This document shows positions 34,216 to 45,260 of a stretch of DNA of 64,000 nt, piece by piece. Origin of the DNA: Pyxicephalus adspersus (lineage: Eukaryota > Chordata > Amphibia > Anura > Pyxicephalidae); assembly GCF_032062135.1 (NCBI RefSeq), contig NC_092859.1:91117664-91181663 (forward strand), written 5' to 3'. Below the pieces are notes generated by a model. It was not told the origin of the DNA. It made no database searches and saw only the letters and a list, made by a program, of their open reading frames with translations. Both the position numbers and the translations under genes were made by a program. The stretch's first letter is position 1. Each line of letters opens with the position of its first letter.

Positions 34216-35921
34216 TAATGGAGGAGGATTGGAGAGGATTGTGGCTGGAAATGACAATAACACTAACAGATGGATGAATGAGTACTGTACACACAGAGCC
34301 ATAATGTTCTATGGAGGTGGGAGAGAACAAGCAAGCAGCACCTTACTGTGCTCTTCTCCGTAAAAGTGAGCAGAGTGGCAAATTGATTAAAGACATTGAA
34401 GAACTGCTGTACAAGTCAGATTTTGGCCTGAAATGAGCACAACTGTTTATCTGAGACAACGACATGTGTACATAACTTTAGACCAGCCACAGAGAAAAAA
34501 GTACCAGCCCCTGAACTAGCTGAGCCAATGAAATTGTCCTTTGGACGATGGTATAACATCCCTCAGTAGTGTGAAACAAGGAGCTAACATACTGCTTACC
34601 AATATATTTATCTCACTGCTACTAGAGCATTTTCCAACTTTTTGAATTAGAAATATATTTACGGGATGCACAGGTTATCGTTGTCGTTTATAGCCACCTA
34701 TACAAATTCTTGTATTTGGTGCTGATGACTACCTTTATTCAGTATTTAAATACCACATTACTCTATACCAAGTTTTCAAGGACCAGATTTTATTAGTGCA
34801 GCTACAACTTTAAAGTCAAGGTGAATATTATGCTAATATTGCGATACAATGCAGTGCAGTAGTACAGAGATTTGTAGTTCTGACACTCATTCACCCATGG
34901 GATGCCTGAACTTTTCAGAGTACTTATTACATTGGCAGTTCATGTGATTGACAAAGAGCACAGCCCTGTTATTTATTACTATTAGTTTCCTGTGTTTTGG
35001 GATAAAGATACACCAGAGGACTTGTCAACCTTTAGTTTCTGCTTAAAACACAGATCTATAAAACAGTATCTTTAGGTATTTATGAGTTGGGAATACATCA
35101 GAAAAGCAGTATTTAAATCTGAAATACAACATGATTTTATAAAGCTGAACTCCAGGTAGATATAAAAAGATATATATTAGAGCATCTTTATAATCATCAC
35201 TACTGGATTTAAAATGTGTTAAATTCTTTTGGTGAAAGTACCTGATTTTCACCTGATATCAGCTTCCTGCAGTGCCTGGACTGCACAGATCAGACTGGGA
35301 GAGGAAGACAAGGAGCCAATCAGTTGCAGGAAATGATATTTAGCTATGTTATCCTTTATTAGGCTTATTCATCATTATCTTGTTATTTTTGGCTTGAGTT
35401 CTTTTTTGAAAATGTTCAATAAATGCTTCATTACTTTAACTGAACTGTGTGAGACTAAAGTACAGGTTACCTGTTGTTTTGTTTTATTTACATCTTACTT
35501 TTACTAACAACACATTTCTATAGTTTTACTAGAAATAATAAAAGTATTTTGTATTTTTAGTTACCACATATTTGACTTAATGTTGCAATGTGTACCCAAA
35601 GTATTTATGTGGTTTCACATTTTACATGATAATCTCCAGTTTTAGTTGTATAAAGGATACATATCTGTAGATCAGCTGTAACACTGGCTGCACTTATTTT
35701 TTTAGTAATAGCTGATACAAGATGAGCAGCATAGGAAGTGTTTTTTCTCCATTTAGTTGGTGGAGTCAATCTCCTATCTGATGAATAGTATGATCTAAGT
35801 GATCCTAAAATCCACCTGTTCCCACACAATGGACATCATTGTAGGTGCTGTGGAGTAATTTATTCCCAAAGATCACACCAGAGACTGAAAAGTCAGATTT
35901 GGACCTTTTTGGTATACATTT

Positions 35922-36025
35922 CCCAAGACTGGAGAAGATAGACTCAAATGTGAGAATCTGGGTGATCCATTAACCAGGTTCTCCCATGATAGTATATCTT
36001 CTTGGAGAACTTAATGAAACTAACC
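35922..36025 (+). mobile_element. Palindromic MITE, copy 7 (short, diverged)
   Basis: CCCAAGACTGGAGAAGATAG, then AATCTGGGTGATCCATTAAC, then CTTCTTGGAGAACTTAATG. About half the normal length, with the centre deleted so that the two end blocks sit close together. Confidence 0.6.
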
Positions 36026-36976
36026 CCATTGTGTACTCATGTCATGTCTTTTTAATTCAACCTTGTACTACGTGAGTAAAAAAAAAAAATACAATAAAAA
36101 ACAAAATTAGGAAGACTGTACAAAATGATCCCCGCCTCACTTAAGGAATGGGTTTTAGTGCAAAAACAATATATACAAAAGAGCTTTCAGAAGGATTAAA
36201 AAAAAGCAACATTATTTATTCAGTAACATCAGATAGGAAGAAATATTCAAAGTAATGCAGTATATTTTAGTCTAACAAGTGCTATTCAAAATATGACCCA
36301 TCTTTTTGAATAAAATAACAAAGACAAATACATGTTCTTTGGTTTATCCTTGTCTCATCACTCTGCATGTGAAAGAAAATGTTATCTGTTTCAAACACAA
36401 GTTCACTTCAATTAAATTAATCAGCTTTAAGCTGCTACTTCTAAATATTTTTACATATCTATGGCAAACAGCATAAAGAGTTTCAGGAGATTACAATGCA
36501 CTTATTATACCTAGTAAAAGTGTTTTGAATTTAAACTAATTGCAAGAAGATTTATAAAGACATTTATTGTTAAGCTGCTGCATTAAAGTACATTTAGCAG
36601 AACATAAAGTTTAATAAGGAACAGGTTGCTTAAGGACTAGTCTCAACTGACATTCTTAATCTTTTCTGGACCAGTGTGCCAGGAGTGTATTTAAACTATC
36701 ATTCATTTTTGAGATCTTGCCGACAGACTGGTAGCTTTCATCACCAATTAAGGTTTGCTGCTGTAGGGGTTAATTTAGTGTTAGGGATTAGGCTTCACCA
36801 GTATTAGGGGTAAGGATTAAGGTTAAAATCTAGTTATTTATTAAAACATTAATTTAATGTGTGCATTAGGCAAAAAGCATTACACTTATTTTACATACAA
36901 TTAGGCTTTGTGCCCGAAGTGACCTCTAAAACTCCCAGAGGAGCATTGTGAGATAAGATATATGAATATAAATATA

Positions 36977-36979
<3 letters not shown>

Positions 36980-37020
<41 letters not shown>
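36980..37020. repeat. (AT)n microsatellite
   Basis: About 20 uninterrupted AT dinucleotides, followed by TATATC. Confidence 0.97.
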
Positions 37021-37025
<5 letters not shown>

Positions 37026-39539
37026 CACAGAGATCTGTATATTACTATTGGTCAATTTAAAGTGAACCCTTGTATAAGTATTTTCATTTTCTTAAAAAGC
37101 AGTGATAGAACTTTAAAACAAGCCTCCGTTCGGGCTCTATATCTATAGGCACTGTATAGAAAGTTCAGCCAGTCTAATAGACCTCCAATGTAAATAACCA
37201 GCAGGTGTTTCTAAGCTATTAGAAATCAACAAAACCCTAACCCTGGAGTCCTTGTTGTAATATTTAATTTTTTTTAGAAACCAATAAATTCACATTAAAA
37301 GCCATAGGGATATCATGAATGGCTTTATCACTTTATTATTAGTGTTTTAGTACACTATAGGCGCAATGGATACGTTGCTGATCACACAGTGCACCTGGCA
37401 ATATTTTCATCTGTAAAGCACATTTTTATTAGTGTTTCACCAACTCAATAATATCTTACCAACATACATATATATTTTACCAATACCCATATATTTTTTA
37501 TGAGGTCCTGATAAAGAAATGCATCTAATCCTTTAGCAGGAAACCTTATAAGATGAATTGCTAGATAAGGATAATTATTGGTCAGCATGGGACAAGCACT
37601 GACCATTTTTTAATTTCTTGTGAAATTTAAGAAACAGCTCCATAATGTCTCTACAGACACAACGCATATAGCAAGTTATAGTAAACATCTGACAAGCCAT
37701 AAGATTAGAATAGGTGAGACTCCTGTGTTATCTTTCTTTGTACACCTGTCAATACTTTGAGCCTGTCAATATTCATAAAAAATGCCAACAAGCTGTAGAC
37801 TTTTTCATACACTATTCACAGTTGTACCACATACAAGGTATTAACTTTTCTTTTTTTAACTGACCCAATGTTTTGTCCAATTAAGCTCATTTAAATGTGG
37901 AAAAATATTGTATAAATAGGTTATTAATCCAATAAGGTAAATACCTAATGTCATATAAGGGAAATGCTCCAAAAACTTTTATTTTTCTTCATCCAACCTA
38001 AGTCTAGATATTAAAGCTAATTTTTACTTGGAAGGTTCAATGGAGTTATTATAGTTGAAAGAAAGCTTTTGCAAATTTATGTATTATATTCATACTGAGA
38101 AATGACTTTCAGGTTATTGTGAGGGAACCAAAATATCCTCCACATCTTGAAAGAATCCTGTAGTCAGGCAATCTACTGATTGTTTTCTGTGCCTCTCGGA
38201 GGATAAATATAAATAGCAACTGTCATTCAGGGATACTGGGGAGCTGAGAAAACATTGCACTTTGTGTGTCTGAAACATCAAATAGAGAAGAAGGCAGTGT
38301 ACTGTATCAATTAACCAAGACACGGAGCTTTCACATCCAGGCATTTCAAGTTCACAGCACATACTTATTAGAGATGTTTCCACTTATTAAATAGTTTCTT
38401 TGAGGCAGAAGAGAGATGTTTCCAATTTCCCAAATTATGAGGAAAAGGAATCAGTGACCCATCAACAACAGACAAGATATTTTAAAACTGAGTAAAATCA
38501 TCAATTATAAAGCCACCATATAAATCATTTGATTTGCAATGCTAAAAACCACAGCACATATTCACTGAAATTTGTAAAAAAAAACTGTAAGAGGAAAAAG
38601 AAAACTGCTCACTTTCAGTGAAAACATTTTTTACATATTTCATATAATATAGATAGTTGTTCCAATGTGTATACTTTAAAATCAAGCTGAGAGGCTGGAG
38701 CATGGGCTGATTGTATTAGATATTTGTGTGCACAGGTAATAATCACCAGTCAGATTCTTGGTCCATGATGTAAATGCTAATCCTTGAAGATGCGTAAACC
38801 TAGATGGCACTATGCTTTTGTAGGAAGAAAAGGTTAGGTCATTGTTGGGAGTGGGGGTATGATGTTATTATCGGATGGAGTAATAAATCTCTGTAAGGGG
38901 TCTATTTATAAAGAAGTGAATCTGACATTCACCTAATCCTTCAATGGTGAAGAATCAATTACTGATTTAAACACGTTAGCCTGGAAGACACATCTATGTG
39001 TCTACTTAAAAGGCATGAACTTACCATACAAAGGTGTGTGTGATGCTAGGCTTACTTTAGTTATGTTTAGTTGATGTCAATTAGATTATATCAAAGGTAA
39101 TGTTGAATGATTTTTAGGACCAGTCAGCTAATGGGTTTGCCATGGCAGTCCAAGCTGTATATTAAATAAAAAAGGGCATCCTATTACTTGGAAAAATAGC
39201 GAAAGTATTAAAGGATCAATAGGAAAGCAATAAAGCATTTTTGTTTACAAAAGGCCAAAACAACATTTTACACTTATGTTTTATTCCTTGCATGACTGTG
39301 GGATATTTATCCACAATGATAACACATTGGGTCTGAATTATTAAAGCTCTCCAAGGCTGGAGAGAATACACTTTCTTCAGTGAAGCTGGGTGATCCTGCA
39401 AACCTGGAATTTATCTGGTCCAGGATTCAAAACATTTGCTAGCATATAGTAAATTCATTTGAAGAAATCCATTCTAGGTTTGCTGGATCAGCCAGCTTCA
39501 CTGATAAAAGTGTATCCTCTCCAGCCTTGGAGAGGTTTA

Positions 39540-40695
39540 TTAACCACCTGGGCGTTACACTGATGTCTAGATTTCTGTACCAAAAGCGTTACAGGTTTTC
39601 ATGAANNNNNNNNNNNNNNNNNNNNNNNNNNNNNNNNNNNNNNNNNNNNNNNNNNNNNNNNNNNNNNNNNNNNNNNNNNNNNNNNNNNNNNNNNNNNNNN
39701 NNNNNNNNNNNNNNNNNNNNNNNNNNNNNNNNNNNNNNNNNNNNNNNNNNNNNNNNNNNNNNNNNNNNNNNNNNNNNNNNNNNNNNNNNNNNNNNNNNNN
39801 NNNNNNNNNNNNNNNNNNNNNNNNNNNNNNNNNNNNNNNNNNNNNNNNNNNNNNNNNNNNNNNNNNNNNNNNNNNNNNNNNNNNNNNNNNNNNNNNNNNN
39901 NNNNNNNNNNNNNNNNNNNNNNNNNNNNNNNNNNNNNNNNNNNNNNNNNNNNNNNNNNNNNNNNNNNNNNNNNNNNNNNNNNNNNNNNNNNNNNNNNNNN
40001 NNNNNNNNNNNNNNNNNNNNNNNNNNNNNNNNNNNNNNNNNNNNNNNNNNNNNNNNNNNNNNNNNNNNNNNNNNNNNNNNNNNNNNNNNNNNNNNNNNNN
40101 NNNNNNNNNNNNNNNNNNNNNNNNNNNNNNNNNNNNNNNNNNNNNNNNNNNNNNNNNNNNNNNNNNNNNNNNNNNNNNNNNNNNNNNNNNNNNNNNNNNN
40201 NNNNNNNNNNNNNNNNNNNNNNNNNNNNNNNNNNNNNNNNNNNNNNNNNNNNNNNNNNNNNNNNNNNNNNNNNNNNNNNNNNNNNNNNNNNNNNNNNNNN
40301 NNNNNNNNNNNNNNNNNNNNNNNNNNNNNNNNNNNNNNNNNNNNNNNNNNNNNNNNNNNNNNNNNNNNNNNNNNNNNNNNNNNNNNNNNNNNNNNNNNNN
40401 NNNNNNNNNNNNNNNNNNNNNNNNNNNNNNNNNNNNNNNNNNNNNNNNNNNNNNNNNNNNNNNNNNNNNNNNNNNNNNNNNNNNNNNNNNNNNNNNNNNN
40501 NNNNNNNNNNNNNNNNNNNNNNNNNNNNNNNNNNNNNNNNNNNNNNNNNNNNNNNNNNNNNNNNNNNNNNNNNNNNNNNNNNNNNNNNNNNNNNNNNNNN
40601 NCCAGGTAAGTGGGGAGTGAGAAAAGTACGGGGTTATCGATAATTGCAACTTTTTTTAATACGAAAAAGTACGGGCTTAACGGTTGGGAGGTTAA
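39540..40695 (-). mobile_element. piggyBac-like element, family B copy 2 (nested, gap inside)
   Basis: TTAA at 39540-39543 and 40692-40695. The left terminus CCACCTGGGCGTTACACTG matches in complement the right end of copy 1 at 3742-4613. The right terminus (CCCGTACTTTTTCG...CCGTTAAGCCCG in complement) matches its left end. The interior is mostly an N run (39606-40601), so coding content is unknown. Total length 1156 bp as assembled, against 872 for copy 1. Confidence 0.88.
39606..40601. other. Assembly gap (996 N)
   Basis: The N run lies inside piggyBac-like family B copy 2. The two gaps in this family flank the same CpG-rich interior seen at 3840-3943. Confidence 0.99.
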
Positions 40696-42857
40696 ATCAG
40701 GCCTATTGTATTAGCAAAAGTCGATGCCCTTGTTGCACTGACTGGTTCATCCATTTAGATGAGTGAAAGCAATAATGGATGATAAGGTACTGTTAACTGT
40801 ATGGAAGCTCCCAACTCTTGTTATAGAGGTGGGTGAGAACTTTAACAGGGGTATTTTCTAAGAAAATCATGAGTGTTAATTAAATTAATGAAAGAACTAA
40901 CATATTTCACATGTATTTTTAATTTAAACACTTTTATTTGAACAGTGCTTTCTTATCCACGAGTCAGATACCTTTACCTGAACATTAGAACTACTTTGAT
41001 CTACAGCAGCTGATCTCACACTAATCCTCTGCCTAGTTTAGATCGATATCCTACAGATATAATATTATCATGACATACTGGATCAGGCTTCATCAAAGGG
41101 GAGCAGGAGTGCTTCCAGATGACACTTCCCTGTGCTTCCCTTCCTTTGAGACTTAATATGTTTCATGTTGTCATGACCCTATTAGAACTGATGGGACCAG
41201 AATAAATCCAAGTCATTGCAGTGTAGTTACAACAGGTTTAACTATACCATGGCCTTTATCAAGCCACATATTCATGTAGCGTAACCAATTAACATTTTTT
41301 TTCGGGAACAGGAAGAAAACGTTATTATAAAATAACAAAATATTTACCGGTAGAACCCACAATATTTTTTGTGGTGCATTCATGCACATGCATTGACATG
41401 CATTACTTTCACAAACTACCACAAGCACTTGACCATTATGCTGCAGGTGCCTTGCCTTTGTACCATTTATAATAGCAGTGAAACACATTTTTATGTGCAA
41501 TATTGCACGTTGCAGTAAAAAGCATTGTATGGCCCATTGTATGGGCATGAGCCAAAAAAAAAAAAAAAGAAAATGAAAAATTCTATAATCAACTCCTCAC
41601 CTGTTATTTACAAAAATGTTACAAAATATGCTCAATATATGTAGTTAGTGAAAAATGCACCATACTATACTTTCGCTACTTTCGTTTTTCCGAAATGTGA
41701 CTTTTTACAATTTATATTTTTTGTTTTCTTAGTTACTGCCCAATAGATATAGTACACATCACCATGGAAGGTGAGAAAATGCCTAATCTGGATAGAAAGC
41801 TGACAAACCCAAACAAGAATAAACACCGCAGGACAGCATGACATTAACACACTATTTCTATGGAAAAATAGAAAACCTGTGTTTCTTTGTGCAGTAATTT
41901 CCCTCACTGCTGGCTCGTTCCCAAATGAGGTCCTGCTGAGATAAAAAAGCTCCTGTTTCTCTTTACAATCACGAAGAATAGAATTGTGCTTTATTAGTAA
42001 GACCTATGTGGGGGAAATGGAAACTTTGAAGAAACAAATGAAAACCTAAATCCTAATAGTGGTATATAATTCAATATCACATCAATTGCATACAACACAT
42101 TTAACAGGTTTTTTTTGTAGACATGATTCCCATTGGGCAGCTGAAGCATGAAGACGTCAGGTTGGTGCTTAAATACACAATGACACAGCCAGTTTTGTAA
42201 TGGTACTGACAAGGTGAGGGAGATGGAAAATAAATGGAATTATGTGCTTAGAAATAAGATATGAATGCGATCAATGGGTTACATATAAAACCCAGTCTGC
42301 ATGACTGCCCCTTTTTGTGGCACCATGAGCTGTTTCCTGCATGGAGGATTCTTGTTAAACATCAAGGGCATAGAAGCAACTGCTGTGCAGCCAATCAAAG
42401 TGGATGGACAGATTGGAACAACGGTGGAAAAATTGAAGTTCTTTTTAAACTACCAGAGTTTCCATTTTGCAGTCTTTTGAATCACTGACACATTCCTGGG
42501 CATTTTTCTATTCATGGTGGGTAGATAAAATTAGGGTGATGTGCTTGAAAATCCCTAGCATGCAGCATTATCCTAGTGTTACAACAACTGTGAGCTTCTT
42601 AACTGTACACGGTGGACAGCTGCTGCTCATTGTGTACATTACCAAAGCAGACAACAGCCCCTGATGACCACAAGTCAATGAGAACACTGCCTTTTAAATA
42701 CCTTAACAATTCGCTCACAACCTTATGTTTTCACAAAACCTGTAAAGGCCCAATCTAATGCTTCAGTCTTCACCTCTAGCTAGCCTTTGGGAGACTGGTT
42801 GCGTCTCCTAGCAAATTGTTGCCTCCAGGACTTAATGTGCAAGGATGGCATCTACGG

Positions 42858-43045
42858 CAGTGGTTGCCAACCTTTAGGTCCCACGGACCACTAAAATTAC
42901 AGGCTCCAGACCGTGCATGCGCGGGGGGCTGGGTGTCATTCAAAGGGGGAGAAACATAGTCACGTCATGATGCCATAACCCCGCCCACTCTCCCATCGCA
43001 GATCTGAGCTTGCTTTTCTCGTGGACCATCGGTTGGCAAAGGCTG
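42858..43045. mobile_element. hAT-type MITE with 8-bp target duplication
   Basis: Starts CAGTGGTTGCCAACCTTTAG and ends GGTTGGCAAAGGCTG, giving a TIR of about 15 bp with few mismatches. The flanks ATCTACGG (42850-42857) and ATCTAGGG (43046-43053) match at 7 of 8 positions. The 8-bp duplication and CAGTGG-type end are hAT hallmarks. 188 bp, non-coding, with a CpG-rich centre (GTGCATGCGCGGGGGGCTGG). Confidence 0.88.
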
Positions 43046-43332
43046 ATCTAGGGGATGGGCTGGCAGAGGGGCCCACAGAATAGGAAGTACAAGAACTACA
43101 AGGCAAAACCAAAGTCATACAAGAGTGATCAGTAGGCACAAGCAGAGTCGGGGTCACAGGCAGATGATGACACAGGCTGCATATAATCGATGGGTCAGGA
43201 ATAGGCAATGGTCAGCAACCATAAACAACACAAGAAACACTCCAGCACAGATTAGCCCAGCTACAATAATTCTGACCTGACTCGTAAAAGAAACAAACCA
43301 GAAAAAAATTACAAAAGAGGAAACAAAAAGAA

Positions 43333-43780
43333 CTAAGAGAGGGGAATTAAGTTTTCATAATTATAAAGTTCCATCAGGATCTTCACATTAAAACAGTAGT
43401 GATTTAGGTGAGTACACACTTTAGGTGAGTTTACACTAATCCTATCCAAAACTCTTTGATGCTTCTCTAAATGATCAAATATTCTGGCCCTCAGCAATTC
43501 CATCAGTTCAATATCCTGAATGCATTTATACAAATCTATTTCTGGGGGGGGGGACTCCCATAATGTGATTAAGCACCTAGCCATGGTCAAAACATCAATT
43601 TAATTTGTATTTTAACAGAGAGACAGAGAAGTTGAGTTAAGAGATCCCTTCGGATTGATTGGGAAAGAAGTCTATCCACTGTCCCCCAAAATGGCACTAT
43701 AATCAGGCAGAAAACATAAAAACATAAATATTTTAAAGAACAGAACAGATTTATCCAGTTCTTATAGGACTGAAAGTCTG
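43333..43780 (-). pseudogene. LINE (L1/Tx1-like) ORF2 C-terminal remnant
   Basis: Read on the minus strand, the first part (43730-43600) gives CLIIVPFWGTVDRLLSQSIR. After a frame change comes MARCLITLWESPPPEIDLYK, then MELLRARIFDHLEKH. In L1 and Tx1-type ORF2 proteins the C-terminus has a 'C...FW...V' motif followed about 60 residues later by 'A+.LIT..WKSP.PP.' and a helical tail of the type '.ME.LRA...+...+...'. The order and spacing fit, so I infer a 3' fragment of such an element. The rest of ORF2 is absent. Confidence 0.55.
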
Positions 43781-44012
43781 ATGTTACAAACAGCAACATT
43801 ATTAGTCAACATGTGAGCCCATAGTAGGCATTAGGATGTCACCACTCATTATATTAATAACTATAAAGACTATGCTGTATCATAAACAAGCTACCTCATA
43901 GGATACTGACTAAAAGTTTTAAAGTGCCACTAATATACCAGTTTTTAGCAAAATGTTTAAGTCCTAGTAATAACCTGACATACTACAAACATAAGAAGTA
44001 AACCGCCACTGG

Positions 44013-44331
44013 TTAAAGTGGACCTAAACTCAGATTTTTTACTTTACATAAAAGGGCAGCCAACCCTTTTTTTTTAATAAAAATTATAGTTTTTTTGCTT
44101 TTTTTTTTTTTTAAGTGCAACAACTTTAAAAAAAAAAAAAGAAAACCGCGCAGTGCAAAATCGGGTGACACAGGAAAAAGAACCCAGAAGAAGAGAGAAG
44201 AATATGTCTGCGGCGAAGACAGATAACTGGATGATGTGGGACCTGATGGAAACCTCCTGACGGATAGACTGATCTGCAGGATTAAAGATAAGTGTACTTT
44301 TTTTTTTGTTTTGGGTTTAGTTCCGCTTTAA
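44013..44331. mobile_element. MITE with TTAA target duplication (Kolobok-like)
   Basis: TTAA at 44013-44016 and 44328-44331. The inner ends AGTGGACCTAAACTCAGA and TTTGGGTTTAGTTCCGCT are inverted complements with few mismatches. Termini of the type AG(C/T)GGA(A/C)CTAAACCC next to TTAA are typical of Kolobok-type or other TTAA-targeting MITEs. The interior has A- and T-runs and a purine-rich stretch (44170-44200). Non-coding. Confidence 0.75.
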
Positions 44332-44423
44332 GGTTAAAGAAATATGAAATTCAATTTTAATTTTACGGGTAATACCATTAAGTAGGTACCATTAAGTCTA
44401 AAAAATTGCAAAAGGTGACAGTG

Positions 44424-44628
44424 GGCATGGATGTATTAAAGCTCTCCAAGATTGTAAAAGATAGTCTATCATGGCTGCATATGGGTGACCCAGCAAACCT
44501 AGAATGGATTTCCTAAAAGTATTTTGCTATATGTTGGCAAATCCTGGACTGGATCCTTTTTGGGTTTGCTGGATCACCCCATCAGAGTTCATGCTCTCCA
44601 GTCTTGGAGAGCTTTGATAAATCAGGCC
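44424..44628 (+). mobile_element. Palindromic MITE, copy 9
   Basis: ATGTATTAAAGCTCTCCAAG to CTTGGAGAGCTTTGATAAAT CAGGCC. The ends are diverged (ATTGTAAAAGATAG where other copies have GCTGGAGAGGATAC), but the CCAGCAAACC and TTTGCTGGATCACCC blocks remain. Confidence 0.8.
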
Positions 44629-44789
44629 AAATTATTTCAGTTTCCTATAGCATCAAACGGCCCTGGGAAACTGGAGGGACCATTGACAAGCACAGGACTG
44701 ACAGGACATGAATAATCACATGAACCAGTCAACATGTCAACTGCTTGAGTGACAGGTGCTTGTCAGAACCTTCAAACACTGATTTACAA

Positions 44790-45260
44790 TAGTAAAGGTG
44801 AGCAGATCTATGGATACTTTGAGTTGAATTAGGAAAGATAATGCTAAAACACCAAAACAAGAAAAAAAGCCTCACATCACAGCCTGCCCACCACTGAAGA
44901 CTGGAAGAAGGTCTTATATGTCAAATCTTTAGTTCATCCAACACAGTTTTGAATGTGGTTGACTTACGAAAATATGGTTACGGGGTTGTGACACAATTAT
45001 AACGAAGGAAGCATAATGGTCTGGGGTTCTTTATGCTAGGTGCAGAGTCATAGACTTGCTACAAACCAAAAGGCCAACCAAAGCATTCTGCAACACCATG
45101 CAATACCTGGTCTACAACTAGTTGGTTAGGAGTAAGATATGACCCTAAACATACAACAGGTTATGTCAAAACATGAAAGAAAATGACAAATTCAAAATAT
45201 GGGATAGTCAGCAAAGTCTCAAGACCTATTGAGTCGGCTTTGAATAAGCTAGAAAACAAA
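44790..45260 (+). pseudogene. Tc1/mariner transposase remnant (third copy)
   Basis: Plus-strand translation across frames gives, in order, GSIMVWGSL (near 45008-45034, a hallmark Tc1 block), then DPKHTTGYVK (near 45140-45170), which is the second catalytic Asp region, then RPIESALNKLE-like sequence. Stops and shifts interrupt throughout. No termini identified. Confidence 0.65.

Larger units (their letters stand above)
39329..40704 (+). mobile_element. Palindromic MITE, copy 8, split by a piggyBac-like insertion
   Basis: The MITE runs GGGTCTGAATTATTAAAGCT (39329) to CCAGCCTTGGAGAGGTTTAT TAA (39543). Its last bases (TTAAATCAGGCC) resume at 40692. The intervening DNA is the family B piggyBac-like element with TTAA at both junctions. 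Joining the two flanks over one TTAA restores the normal MITE end seen in copies 1 and 3. Confidence 0.9.

Noticed and set aside
43060..43300. Purine-rich block with AGAGTCGGGGTCACAGGCAG that hinted at an LTR element
   Set aside because: No LTR pair, primer-binding site or polypurine tract could be identified.
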